From Setomelanomma holmii (Eukaryota; Ascomycota; Dothideomycetes; Pleosporales; Phaeosphaeriaceae), in NCBI GenBank assembly GCA_010015745.1, contig ML978284.1, forward strand, positions 1-64,000: 64,000 nt of DNA. Direction: 5' to 3'. The notes beneath the pieces were generated by a model. That model had not been told where the DNA came from and did not search any database. It saw only the letters and a list, made by a program, of their open reading frames with translations. Position 1 is the first letter of the stretch; each line of letters begins with the position of its first letter. Shown piece by piece: positions 24,756 through 37,168 of this stretch. Made by a program: the position numbers and the translations under genes.

Positions 24756-25674
24756 CTAAGCTCTAGGCTTAGTCTTGGGAGTTCCGCTGCGAACGCGCTT
24801 CGCCTCGGGCCGCTGCAAATGAGCCGCGGGGATCCAGCTCTCATCGTAAGCCTTTGCGCCTGAGGTGACAGCTGGGCCATCAGCGCCGACAACGGAGACC
24901 TGGTCGGCGGGGTCGACCTTCTTGGAACCACCCGACGACTTCTTGGCGCGCTCGCCGCCCTTGCCACGACCCTTCTTCTGGGGGAAGAAAGTGGTGATCC
25001 AGGTGTTGTAGACGAAGTAGGAGATTCCGCCGAAGACGCCGAGAATGACGAGGTAGAGGAAGATGCTGGAGGTTGCGATTAGCTCTGACGTGGGTTATTT
25101 GGGATGGCGCACATACATTTGAGGGTCAAAGAAGCTGGTGGCAGCTTCCACGACGCTGACAGTCTCATTGTAGACAGGGACCGTGAAGAAGTCGTTATTG
25201 CTGCCCTTCAGCACAGCAACGAGCTGCAAGCGCAGGTCCTGGGGATGAAGCTCGGTGGTAAAGGTGTAAGGAATCGTCTCCTCTGAACCAGCCGGAATCT
25301 CGATCGAGTACTTCTGTGCGGTGAGGTTGCGCACAACATGGCTCTCTCCAGCCTGCTCCTTCAGCAGCGATCCGCCCACAACAGAGACGCCAATGGGAGT
25401 CGGCTCCCCATTGTTGATGGACAAGCGCGCCTCGGTGGCATGGCCGTTGATGAGCTTAATGCCGAAGATTTCCGACTGCGGGAAAGACACGGAGACCTTG
25501 ACGTTCAGATTGGGCGTCTGTGGTTCCTCATCGACCTGCTCGACCTATTCCACCCAACGATTAGCTCTCTGATGTCATGCCTCGTTAGGCGTGGGAGCTT
25601 ACCTCAATGGCCGCGAAGGCACCGAGGGCGCGCAGAGAGAGTAGCAGCAGGGACGAGAGCTTCCAGGAAACCAT
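24756..25674 (-). CDS. TRAP-alpha / IRC22-like ER membrane protein
   Basis: Three exons (25603-25674, 25117-25544, 24756-25065) with introns of 58 and 51 nt give 269 residues. A signal peptide (MVSWKLSSLLLLSLRALG) precedes an acidic stretch and an immunoglobulin-like lumenal domain (KVSVSFPQSEIFGIKLINGH). FFDPQIIFLYLVILGVFGG is restored by the second splice and begins the single membrane helix. A basic Gly/Lys-rich cytosolic tail closes the protein. These are the features of the translocon-associated protein alpha/IRC22 family, which sits beside the Sec61 channel. An alternative splice acceptor nearer the donor would break the DPQII motif, so I prefer the one at 25065. Confidence 0.88.
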
Positions 25675-26316
25675 GGTGGATGCGGCGAGAGGCGATTGGG
25701 ATGGACGATGTGGTGGAGAGATGGTTAATTGTACGTGTCTTCTCGATGATGTCTGAGCGCGCAGCTACCTCATCCTGGTCTAGCCGACTCAGTGCGCCGC
25801 CCGCACTTCGGTAAAGCAGCATCCTCACCAATCAGCTTCCGGACCAACCGTACTGCATATATGCTCCGCCTCAGGCCGACCTCGCCGCATGGAGAAGCAT
25901 CAATAATTGCGACCCAGCTACCGCTCTATGCCAGCGCCGTCGTTTGCTCGAGATGAAGCAATGCAGTGTACAGCCTCTCTTGGGGCGCTTTCCTGGCGGC
26001 ATCGTGCAGCAGGCGGCTACCTACCTTCGTCGTTGCTCGAACTGACCGACTTTTTGCCCTTCACTGACAAACGCTACAACAGCCCCTTCAGCGCTCACAC
26101 TCACTTGCCTTTTCTCATGGTCGCCCTTTCCTCCGCTATTATCCCAATACCATAGACCCGGTCCCCGGGTCCAAAGTTCCCCTCTTCCCACAACCCTTTT
26201 CAGCAACCCTCCGCCGTAGTGACCCAGAGTGCAAAGCCGACATAAGTTGTCGCGACTCCATTTCTACACAAAAAACCATCACTCCACACACTCGCTGATA
26301 CATTTACGATCTCGCC
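25675..26316. promoter_or_regulatory. Shared divergent promoter region
   Basis: This is the space between the TRAP-alpha-like and CCCH zinc-finger gene starts. No specific site is recognised. Confidence 0.45.
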
Positions 26317-28186
26317 ATGGCTCAGCCGCCGCCTTTTTCGAACGGCTTTGGAACCTTGCGTGGAGGCAACAGCTTTTCACCTGAGCCGCCAGTCGCCAAT
26401 GGCACCCCTACAAGCAGCGCTTCTGGCCTTGCAGAACTGTACTCCCGCTATCAGCAAATCACTCAGCTTGATACACAGCGCGATCAATTTACGATGGTAT
26501 GTCGACTCTGTTGAATACGCGGCGCGATGCATATACATAACTAACATGCTTTCAGGAGCTACTCACGCGCGTCGCCTTCTTAACTCAAGAGAACGACCAG
26601 CTAAGGGCCGAGATGCAGCACCAGCGTGATTCTGCTACGGCATGGGAGCAGCAGCAGCCTCATTACGAGAGAAGGGTCGCTCAAATGCAGCGGGCAATGG
26701 TAGATATTCGTCCCTGTGATACTCAGCGCAGTGGTGCTTACTGGTTGGTATAGGCTGACAACCCGTTTGTCGTTATTTTGATTGATGGAGATGGAATGAT
26801 TGTAAGTTGGACCTCGTGCCAGCCCAATCAACCAGGACTGACCGAGCAACAGTTCACGGACGAATATCTTCGACGCGGCGAGGCTGGAGGTCGACATGCT
26901 GCCTCTCAGCTGTATTCTGCGGTATCGGAGTACGTCGACGAGCGCACTACAGATGTCCCCTTGAACGTCCGCATCGTCTGTCGTATCTACGCCAACGCCC
27001 GTGGCTTGACCGAGGTGCTCCTCCGCAAAGGCATCATCGACGATAAGAGCGTCTTCGAGGACTTCACGCGTGGTTTCACCCGCGGCAAATCCATGTTTGA
27101 CTTCGTCGATGTTGGCAGCGGCAAAGATCGTGCGGATGAGAAGATTATTGGTAAGTCTACAGCGTGTACCAGCGGTTTCTCAGTTGCTCCATCTTCGCCC
27201 CGCCTGCTCTAGACTTGTTGCAAAGTTGTCTCTAATCTTCTGCTCTAGAGTCTCTCAAGTTGTTTTCCCAAGATCTTCACTGTCGGCGCGTCCTATTTGG
27301 CTGCTCGCACGACAATGGCTACGCCAGGGTTTTGGAGGAATTCTCCGATCGACCTGAGATCGTCGGCAAGGTCGTCCTGCTTGAGGGCGTTCCATTCGAG
27401 AGGGAGCTTATCCCACTACCATACGAGACCACGAAGTTCCCCGGACTTTTCCGCGACACAAAGATTATCCTGAACCCTTCTGCGGTCCCATACATATACA
27501 ATCAGTCAGTGGAAGAGCCCTTAAATGGTGCGAAAGTTTTCAACATCATGGCTGGGCTGCCAACTCGATTCCCCCCTCCTGATCGGGCCATCAGTGTCAT
27601 GGATAGTCCTTTGCCATCCCAGGCTGCGCTAGCCACGAGCTCGAGGCTGCCTCGCACACCCTCGGCGTCCACTTTTGGTTCGGATAACTTCCCAGCTCTC
27701 AACCAGCCCATAACTTGGGCCAACAAGGCAGCTGCTCCTCCTCCCCCAGCGCCGGAAACCCCTGTCTACAAGCCCGTCACCCGAGACGAGATCATCGCGC
27801 GTAATCGCAAGGGCCAGCGCGTGGACCCACCGGCCAAAAGCTACGACAAGGCCGAAGTCGATCGCATCAAGAGGATGAAATTGTGCAATGTGCACTTCCT
27901 TAGGCAAGAGTGCCCGTACGGCACAAACTGCACCCATATCCATAACTACAAGGCTAGCGACGACGAGATTAAGACTCTTCGCCTTGTCGCTCGCATGGCA
28001 CCTTGTAACAACGGCAGCGGCTGCCAGGACATCAAGTGCATCCATGGTCACGAGTGCCCGGCCCCGCCTCACAAGTACAATCACATCAAGGGCACTAAGT
28101 CGTGTATTTTTGGCGAGCAGTGCAAGTTCGTGCCTGAGCTGCATGACATTGACAGGGACGTGGTTAAGACTTTGGTGATTCGCTAG
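26317..28186 (+). CDS. CCCH-type zinc finger protein with conserved N-terminal domain
   Basis: Five exons (26317-26496, 26556-26699, 26754-26801, 26853-27150, 27249-28186) join in phase to give 535 residues. A short coiled coil (ELLTRVAFLTQENDQLRAEM) is followed by a domain starting NPFVVILIDGDGMI, which looks like an NYN/PIN-type fold with its acidic IDGDG strand. A Pro-rich linker then leads to CCCH fingers near the C-terminus (CNVHFLRQECPYGTNCTHIH and further Cys/His groups). The same order is seen in fungal 'C-x8-C-x5-C-x3-H' proteins of unknown role. RNA binding, perhaps RNA processing or decay, is inferred from the fold and fingers. Confidence 0.85.
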
Positions 28187-28658
28187 GCTTGAGGGTGCAG
28201 CATTACGGTGTCGGCGTTTAGGAAGATACCAGGTAGTCTTTCGAAATGAAGTGGTTTCAGATAGGCTTGCAGGCTCTGTGGGTATAAGCGCTTGGGCGTA
28301 TCGCGCATTCGTGGGCAAGGCTGACTTGATGAGGGTCGTGACTTCCTTCATGCATGACCCCTCCGTGCACGGACGTGGTGGCGCAGTTCAGCCTGATGCA
28401 TGGATGTCAGCGAACGCCTCTACCTCTTCTCATACCACCTTTTGTTCCAGATCACTGCGTCATTCGGTCCCTTATTCTTCTTAATGTTTCTATGGCTGAT
28501 CTCGTTGGTGTAACTGTTCAGCTGCTATCGCGAGAAGGACGATTCTTCATGGCAGCTACCGAAGTCGATCTTTGCTCGTTCACCCGCATATAGAGAGGGA
28601 CGCAGCACAACTCAAGAATTTGGACCATTTGGCTAAGCAGCGCCCCGCATCGAATACG
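28187..28658. other. Intergenic, nothing seen
   Basis: The stretch lies between the CCCH gene and the mosaic gene and carries the promoter of the latter. Short frames here have no support. Confidence 0.45.
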
Positions 28659-31600
28659 ATGAGTCTCAAGAAGAAAACCGGGGATATCTCGCTGGGAGAC
28701 TTCTTGGGAGATCAATGTACAAGACACCCTGCCTTGCGCGTCGTCGAAACTGACAAGACTCAGCTCTCGGCTCCTGGAAGGATGAGATGTATGATCTTCC
28801 ACCGCCTCGTGAGTCGCATACGCTCAGACGAGACTTTCAGATGTTAACTCTTTCCAGGACCAGATGCGCCTTCCGCAAGCCGCGATGGGGGTCTTATATT
28901 CATTACAGGTGACAATCCTGTAAATTTCAAGTCAAAGAAAGTCATGACTACGGTACGAAAGAAGGCTATGGACACATATCTAAAGCAAGAAAGAGGGGAG
29001 GCGCCTGCTAGACCTACCCCATTATCAAGACCGGACGACTTCGCAGAGCCTCCTTTCACTGCATCGAATCCAGCAGAACAGAACCCGCCATGCAACACGC
29101 TTCATGTCGCCAGACTACCCGCCGAGGCGACTGAGGATGAGTTAAAGCAGATGTTCTCGAAGGAGGCCGGCTATAAGCGACTTTGTTTTCGCTCAAAGCA
29201 GACTGGGCTCATGTGCTTCGTAGAGTTCGAGGACGCAGCTCTTGCTACAAGAGCGCTTTTGAAACTGGACGGGATCTTGTTGTATGGTGATAATGTCGAA
29301 CTGAAATACTCAAAAAATCCTCTCGGCGTGCGCAGTGGTCGTGAACAAAGATCGCCAGAAGGTTCAGAGAATCAGACACTATATACCCTGACAGCGTGCT
29401 GTCGCTGCCGTACAGTAAGACAAGACCTCGGAACTCATGGTGCGCTGCTGACAGTGATGTTTCCCGCAGCGAAAGACGAGATGCGACCCGGGCTTGCCGC
29501 GCTGCGGGCCCTGCGAGCACTCAAATTCCCATTGCGAGTATTATGACCCCGTCGAGGGGTGCAAGATTCCCCGCAACTATGCCTTACACCTTCAGCACAA
29601 GATCTCGGAGCTTGGGAACGAGTTGGCTGATCTGGAGTGTGACGATATTGAATCGGATGTGCAGCACACCACGAACAATGCATCGGTCGCGTCTGATGGT
29701 GCATCCCAGCTCATAAGGCCTGCGGTACCGCAAGGGACGCTATCAACTCCGTCATATTCCGAGTCAGTGAAGATGAACAGGGATTTGATTCCATGCCATG
29801 CACCATTATTACCCGTAACCATGGCTGATCATAATTATGAGGAGTGGAAACATAAGGCCGCCACGGGACTCTCGCATTCAGGCACCACTCCTTACAACAA
29901 GCGCGATGGCGAACTTGGAGAAAAGCATGACACAAGTGTTGCACGATCCAGTTACACGGACGTAGCGGGTCAAGGAAACGCGCCTACCTTCAGCATCGAG
30001 GTATTTGCATCCGGCTCTTCGACTATGTCGAGTTCAGAGGCTGAAATGTCAGCTCGCACTTATCGAAAGCGGAAGAAGAGATCGAACAAAGTCATATTCA
30101 CACGCAGTCATAGTAAAAGCAATGACAGCAACAACGACATGAGCAGCTCGGAAGATGATTCGAGCAGGAATGTCGCTACAAATGCTCGCCGCCTACACCG
30201 CCGCACTGGCGCCTCTGTCCCTCGAGGCATTCCCCTCGCCCTCAGCGACGCAGGAGATTTAGAGTATCATACCGATTCGAGTCCCAAACGCCTCAGTCAT
30301 AGTCAAGACTCTACGTATATCGAAAAGAGGACGACCAGAAATGAGCATGTGAACGTGCAAGAGCCCGTTGCAGATATTGCGCCGGTAAAGTCTTCGCAGA
30401 GCCAAGAGCGCGAACGCGAATCACACAGTGGATTGCACGGGGAAGACTGGCCCCAGAGTATTCCAGAAAGTCATGTCATCGCTGAACAGCTCAGTCAGCC
30501 TGAGACATGCGTTGAGACTGCGCAACTCGTCGTAGGAGACAAATGGTTAGAGGTTCGCAACGCGCATGAGAGACGAAAGACCCGAAAAACATTAGGACAA
30601 AAATACCTGGAACTCATTAGAAAAGAACGAGAACTCGAGCGAGCACTCGGTGAGAAAGCGATATTGGCTGGCAGTATTTCGACATTATCAAGAGCCAGCT
30701 TGTCGAAACATTCGCACGAGCAAGAGGTGAACGTCATCGATTCAGATTCACCAAGGAAAGAAGAATATGAGCCGTCAGGAAAATCAAGAAATGTCGAATC
30801 TAGAGTGACTGCCAAACCTCTTTCCAAAACAGGTCAAACTCAAGACGTTGTCAATGATGACGACCATAATTATCTTGACTATTTCAAGAACTTTGCGGCT
30901 GCAGAAAAGGTGCGCATGAACGAGCGACAAAGGACTATTACACGAGAGAACAAGGCTGTGAAACTGAGTGATCTCAAGAAGTACGGAAGCAATTCCGAAT
31001 CAACCACCCCAGTACCGTCGGAGATTATACCGATACTAGTAAGAGACCAAAGGAAAATGGAGTATACAACGCACGATGATGCTTTTGCCACTCCAAATTC
31101 AATTTCTCGAGCTGACTCGGGACGAGAAAGGAATGCCGACGGGCTAGAAGATGAGTTTGAACAGAATGCCGAGTCTGTACGCGACGTCGTGGTGGACAAT
31201 ATGATGCTTTCTCTCAACCTGTCCACCAAAGAGCACGCAATAGCGTCCTATGAAGACCAAGAGGAGTCGATCATGCCGCCTGCCGAGCCAGGAAACGATG
31301 AAGGGCAGATAATCACGGATCAATTCGATCAAGACTTGGGCCTAACGCATCTGGTGGCTGACGCTTGTGATGAGGCATGCTACAATGGCAGAGGCGACGC
31401 GACGGAGCCACACATGCTTCCAGACTTCGCTCAGGCTCTTGGCGAGGATTCTGGCGCAGTGAAGGACCATCTACCCGAATCTTGGAGGTGGGACGTGGAG
31501 TATCGGGACCATAGCTGGACATGTACACCGCTCGAGAGTAACACTCCCAAGAATTACCCACTGACGATTGGTGGCACACCGGTAGTCCTGCCAGTAGATT

Positions 31601-32856
31601 ACCGATGGCCTCCTATGGGTGGTGTCAGTCCTCCGCCCGACCCAAGACCCTCTGTCCCGATCGACTGTAAGGCTGGGTTAGCACCAGAAATCGTCCGCGA
31701 TCTCTTCCTCACATTCGAGGGCAGTATGGGGTTCTATGTTCTCATCAGCGGGCTGCTTCAGGTTGTTGTTCCCGAGAGTTTCGACACCACATGGGCTTCG
31801 TCACACTTGCCTCACAAATTTGGTGGGCTAAAGGTATGCTACATCCCACAGTCAGTGGAGGCTACAATGTTACCAAGCACGACCGAGACAACGAATGCGA
31901 AGTCGCCACTCACGACACAAAGTTCGGGCTTGTCTAACATGTTTCGGCCGCCTCGCCACGTAACTGCCTCCACCAGCCCCACGCTCAAGCTCAACAGCTT
32001 CATCGAGGCCCGACCAAAGGCGAACCACCGCAAGGAGAAATACTCAGGGAGGATCGGCTTGGGGATCACGAAGGATGCTGATACGTACTTACTCATGTCG
32101 ACCCATGTCATTACAGAGGCGATAATGGTCAAATCGCACCGCGAGACAATCTTTGGACGTAGTCGCGACCGATTCCAGAAGTTGGACGATGACTGGAACC
32201 AGCATGTCGAGATTTGGGCTGGAAACGAGAGACTCGGAACGGTGGAGAAAAGTTTCGATGTGGAAGCAGAAATCTACCCTAACGGCTTTCAACACGATCT
32301 CACAATTATCAAGCCCACCTCGCCGTCATCTATTAAAGACATCAAATCCCCGATATCCAACCTCGGCTGGCTCCGTCATGATGCGTGGGCATCACTTCGA
32401 CGAGATAGCTCTGCTGTCAAGATCCTTGGGCCCACAGAGAGCGAGCGTTCAGTCAAAACGATAAAGTGCAGTCGACTTTCGGAGATACTTGTCGTGGGCG
32501 AAGGCATCTTCCTGAATCAAAAGGCCGCAGCAGGCAATACAAAGGCTCTGAAAGATCACGATTTGTCTACTTGGAAGCGTCTCGTTTCCCGGGCTCTTTT
32601 GTATCGAGTATTTCCTGACTTCGACCCTCCCAATGGGTACAGTGGCATGGCACTGTATGCTGAGGGCATCCGGGACGATGGAAGTGAAGGTCCAGGCATT
32701 GTTGGCTTCCAGAGTTTCGTACAGCGCAGTGATCATGCGCAAAGCTTCAATATGGAAGGTCCTGCGCTAGAGACGAGACTGCAGAGGGGTCGGATCGCGT
32801 TCTACGGCGCGTTTAGTGTGCCTGAGGGACTGAAGAGGGAATACGCAATAGTATAG
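28659..32856 (+). CDS. Mosaic protein: eIF4B-like N-terminus, Whi3-type RRM, Zn2Cys6 finger, possible trypsin-like domain
   Basis: Four exons (28659-28716, 28764-28808, 28858-29414, 29470-32856) with introns of 47, 49 and 55 nt join in phase into 1348 residues. Residues 1-34 resemble the eIF4B/Tif3 start (GDISLGDFLGDQ, then SLGSWKDEMYDLPPP after splicing). Residues 50-80 (FKSKKVMTTVRKKAMDTYLK) resemble a segment found near the N-terminus of fungal regulators. Residues 112-195 are a Whi3-type RRM with RNP1 GLMCFVEFE and the ending SKNPLGVRSG. A full Zn2Cys6 finger follows with Cys at 215, 218, 225, 232, 235 and 242, split by intron 3. After a long disordered acidic/Ser region, residues about 1060-1340 form a globular domain in which His1099 (MSTHVI), Asp1163 (HDLTII) and Ser1278 (NGYSGMAL) could be a trypsin-like triad. 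I know of no family with this order; fused neighbours or a misjoined model remain possible. Confidence 0.7.
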
Positions 32857-33280
32857 ATTAGGCGTCGTCAATCTCGTCCAAACGATCAAACAGTAAGCTG
32901 AAGGCAGTATCAAGAAGTCCCAGCCTGACCTTCGTCTCTTCTGGAAAGAAGTCGAAGGGTGGCAGTCGCGATCTTGTTCTCAATAGCTTCTTGGCGCGTC
33001 TTCGCTTGACCCCACCAACCAACCCCAGTTGCACTTCAGACGCTCATGCATCAGTCTCAGCCTCGCGCGAGCGTCAAGAGAATGGCAGCCTTCTGTATTG
33101 CTGCACACGCAGTCACGCCTATTGATCTCTCACTAATACCAGTATCTCTTACTAACCAACTTCCAGTGTAGATACAAAGCATATGCACATCGAGGCGCAT
33201 TGGCACGCGAAGGCATCTGACCCCGGCTGCGAGCCACACAGGGCTTCGACCATAAAGCGCAATGCGATAGCAAAGCAGCA
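32857..33280. other. Intergenic, nothing seen
   Basis: Short stretch between two co-directional genes, carrying the promoter of the gene at 33281. Confidence 0.4.
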
Positions 33281-34731
33281 ATGCCGTGCAGACACAACGC
33301 TTCAGATAGCCTCCGTACCGAGCTAGCCCATATCTTAGGCTTCCCCGAGTATCCGGCGTCTACAGCTGCCGAACCCTACCTGAACTACATCACGAATCGC
33401 TACGTGGGGAGAGGGACACTCGAAGACTACCTCCGGCTGGTCATTGACACCGTGCAACACCTTTCGGATGATGGCCAGAATACGAAGCGTCAAGGGAACA
33501 GCATTCAAGGACTACTAGACACTCTCGCGGGATCCACGAGCGACTACTTCTCTGATACCGATCCTGGTAGCCCAGCAAGACGAGGAGATGTCGAGGATAC
33601 AATCATGTACATCATTGGCACGTGGACAGTGCTTCTTAGCTCGTTCATGCATCTACCCGTGGTTGGCGGAGTTCGCAAGATCGTGCTGGCATACAACCTG
33701 CGGATGCAAGAGAATTTCGAGGCCAAATGCCAACCTTACGAAGGCTCTATTTCGACTTTGGTGAGAGGAAGTGGCCTGCTACCGACCGCGGGTCAATGTG
33801 ATCTGCAGGAAAGTCAAAATGACAGTGCAAGGATGAAAGCTGTCATGCAACTACTAAGTCTGGCCAAATGGTCACAGAATATCCCCGGCGGGTACACGCT
33901 GCGAACACGTAGTTCATCCATCTCAATCAGTAAGGCCGATCGCGAAGAGCGCTACCAATCCCGCATGTCCACACAGCTCCTTGATGATTTGGACTCTCTG
34001 GAGTCACTTCATGTTGCTGCAACCCGACTGAATGCGTACACCCTGAGCGTTTTCGGGGCGGTAGACATTGCGTGGACGCACAACATCTCCCGACATATAC
34101 TTCTATCCAAGCGTAACGGCCGACATGTCCTCGAGCTGTTTGCACTTCCATGTGCACTTGATGCCTCCACGCTGGCCTCGGACGCGATCGGCATAAACCC
34201 AGAGTATGCGCAGGAGATCAGGGAATCATACAGCGTTCTCTTTAATGCCTGGTCTGATATACCACGCCATGCCAAGATTTGGAAGATGTTTGGCATCCAG
34301 CGCTTTTGCTGGTGCTGGTCATGCGCCGCAGCAAAGTACCGGTCTCAAGCGATCTCCGTCCTCCAGAGATCAAGTGGAAAGAGAACAAGGAGTGCGAAAG
34401 GAACTCCAAGAGCTCCTACAAGCGAGTTCGATCCGCTTCTTGTTGACTTGATGCAGAACGAGCCGTCGGAATGGACACCAGAGCTCTTTCCTTGCCTCTG
34501 GTCACGCATCATGGCACTCGAAGAACACGTTCAAGCTGCAAAGCCATGGAACGTATGGATCCTGTTTCGTGATAGAAGGGATACGCTACAGTTCTGGACC
34601 TTCTTGTGAGTGTTGCAATTTTCTTTGACTGGTGCACGCTAACAGGAACCAGGTTTGCAACTGTCGTAGTGATGTTGACGATCGTGCAAGTCATTCTTGG
34701 TGTCGTGCAAGTCGTCGGGTCATTTGAGTGA
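33281..34731 (+). CDS. Uncharacterised fungal protein with C-terminal membrane helix
   Basis: Exon 1 (33281-34605) splices over a 47-nt intron (GTGAGT to CCAG) to exon 2 (34653-34731), giving 467 residues. The splice matters: without it the frame stops at WTFL, and with it the protein ends in a hydrophobic helix (FATVVVMLTIVQVILGVVQV). The body is mostly helical, with no catalytic motif I recognise. The ending, a basic RDRRDTLQFWTF followed by a helix, is common in Pezizomycotina hypothetical proteins that cluster with CorA-like genes. Its position between the mosaic gene and a CorA-like gene on the same strand hints at a shared context, but no function can be named. Confidence 0.7.
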
Positions 34732-35181
34732 CCATCTCGTCTCGTCATTGTTTCGTAGATGCCACGAGATGGACAATTGAAGCGGCTGACTGGATCTAAT
34801 TCGTCTCTTTGCAGATGTCGTGGTTGAGATCCTCTTCCTCTAGTTTCAAGTGTCTTGACAGCCTCATCACGCACAGTGCTACACTTTTCGGAGCCAACAT
34901 ATTGATAGCGGATTGTTGCCGATAACAACACAGGCTGCATAGACTTGACGCGCGCTCGCTTATGTCGCGATACCACTGGCTGCAGCGAACACCGCATCAG
35001 CCGACCTCGCAGCACACGGGGTTCTTCAGCCTTGCACCGCCCACCAGCTAGGCAGCACCTGGACAAATCCATAGCTACCCGCACCTACTTGAACATATTT
35101 CATTAGAGGACGAAGGAGTCGATAACGTGGACTGCTCAGCTTTGTCTGGATGCCGGTCGATTGGCAACGACCCCAACTGAG
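34732..35181. other. Intergenic, nothing seen
   Basis: Upstream region of the CorA-like gene. A frame continues upstream of its first ATG to 35161 with no Met, so a small 5' exon cannot be excluded. Confidence 0.4.
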
Positions 35182-36878
35182 ATGCGCCCATCACGGAACG
35201 CCAATGAGTATCGCGATGCCATTTTGAGTTACGGAGAGCGATCGTACACGAAGACTATGTTTCATGGGTTCATTTACCGTTTCCTCGTAGAACTTCTGAA
35301 GAATGACGAGACAGAACTGGAAAAGAAGTGTCTTGACCTGAATGAGTACACCTTGGCCCACTTGTCCACTTTTCGGATTGGACCAGAATCTGGCCGCCAC
35401 CGAGCCTCAGCGTATACGTACTCCCAGCTGTCCAACTTGTTGAATGATACATCAACTTACGAAGGTGTCGGCCATGTGCTGTTCCTTGGTGGTCACATGC
35501 CTGGATCGTGGATTGCAAGCGTGGGGGCAAAGTTCGGTATCGCTCTCGAGTACTTCCGCCGACACATTCACCTATGGCGATCACCCCAAGGCGCTGTTCT
35601 GTACGCTGTCCCTCAATTGCCGTCAGTAGAGTCGCGTGCTGGGGTAGCCCTTCGGATCAACACTTGCGGCGACTCCGTGCGCTCTTTCGGTGGTATAACG
35701 TTGGCATCAAGGCGCAATGTCTTGCCTGAGAAGTTCGTGCAGAATCCCTCGATCTTGAATCCGGCTCCTGGCAGCACGTACATCCGCGGCCACGCAATAC
35801 TAGACGACTCGCAGTTTCTCATTGAGCAAGACATCTCGATTACTGTAGAGTCAGATGGAGATGGCTGGACAGGTAGCTTGAGCCTGTGCATATAGAGTTT
35901 TCATGCTGACACCTCTCCCTAGCAATTCTATGGTCAGACGTGGGTAGCCGAGACCTGTTACAGAGTCAAGATCTCTTCTCCTTCCTCAATCACCTCGAGG
36001 CCTGTTTAAAGACTGGACTCCGCTGGATTCGCATGACACCAACGGCCTTTCTCGGTTTCGACGCAGAACTCAAACACCCGCTGCCAACCGAAGCACATGG
36101 CCGCGTACCCTCGAATGCGCTCGATGACGGCTGTCTGGTGCTACCGGCCAGTCATCTCCCTCACGAATTCCACCTCATCCTCGACTACGAAGTCGCCGCC
36201 CTCGACCCACTCTACGCTCTCCATCCAGTCTTCAAGTTTGCCGCACATACCTTCAAAACATTCCTAGGCGACGTCATGCGCCGCTACGAAATCATCAGCT
36301 CGACCCTCTGGGACCAGAAGCTCTCAGAAGACCACATGCAGCAACTCATTCTCAGCAAACATCTCCTAGACGACAATGCATGTCGCCACGAACAGGTCCT
36401 GCGCTTCCTTCGCACTCCAAGGCTTGTGAAGTGGGGCGAGAAACTCAATCCTGGGCACAAGGAAATCGCAGACGAAGCCAAGCGCGATGTCGAAAATGAC
36501 TATGAATATCTCCTGCGTAGATGCAGGGAGTACTCAGAGCACCATCAGACGGCGATTAATATCCTCGTCAACGCAACGGCGCTCGCGGAGTCAAAGAAGC
36601 AAATCAGTCTCGCTACACAGGTGACGAAACTCACTGTACTGGCTACGATTTTCTTGCCGCTGTCGTTTTGTACCAGTATTTTTGGCATGAACTTTATTGA
36701 GTTGAATAACTTGAGCATCTGGGTGTGGGCGCTGGTTACTGTATGTATTGGTATAGTGACACTTGTGGTGTATATGTGGGATGAAAGAGAATCCATGTTC
36801 GAGCGTTTGGGTCGGATCTTGGAAAGATGGTTTGGAAGAAAGGAGAGAATTCGACCTGAGCAGGTGATGATGGCTTGA
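35182..36878 (+). CDS. CorA-like Mg2+ transporter family protein
   Basis: Exon 1 (35182-35872) and exon 2 (35923-36878) flank a 50-nt intron (donor GTAGCT, acceptor CCCTAG) and give about 548 residues. The N-terminal half is a soluble domain of the sort found in fungal CorA-like proteins. It is followed by long helices (residues about 350-470) and two membrane helices near the C-terminus. The first helix ends with the signature FGMNF (in FCTSIFGMNFIELNN), the ion-selectivity loop of CorA channels, and the second is WVWALVTVCIGIVTLVVYM. Many fungal proteins of this shape are more divergent than true Mg2+ channels, so the transported ion is uncertain. Confidence 0.82.
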
Positions 36879-37168
36879 GGCGTGCATTTGAGTACGAGTA
36901 TTATTATCATTATCTCTTCTCTTCATCTATGCTATGCATCCTCGGTCCAGCAATCCAGTCTACCAAACAATGCAGTCCGTATCGGACAAATAACCCCAAG
37001 AACCATGTATGCAAAAAGTGTACGTGAAGCCATCCCATCCCATCTTCCATCTCGTCGTGCCTGAATAGTAGGCCACCAGATATCATGCGCCAGGACGCCC
37101 ATGCCGGCTGTTGTTGTACAAGGGATAGCAATACTCCTCGACTCCCTCCGGATACCCAAGAGACGCGC

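Noticed and set aside
29494..32856. Treating the long plus-strand frame alone as the gene
   Set aside because: It would start inside the Zn2Cys6 finger and lose its first three Cys; the upstream exon and 55-nt intron restore the complete finger.
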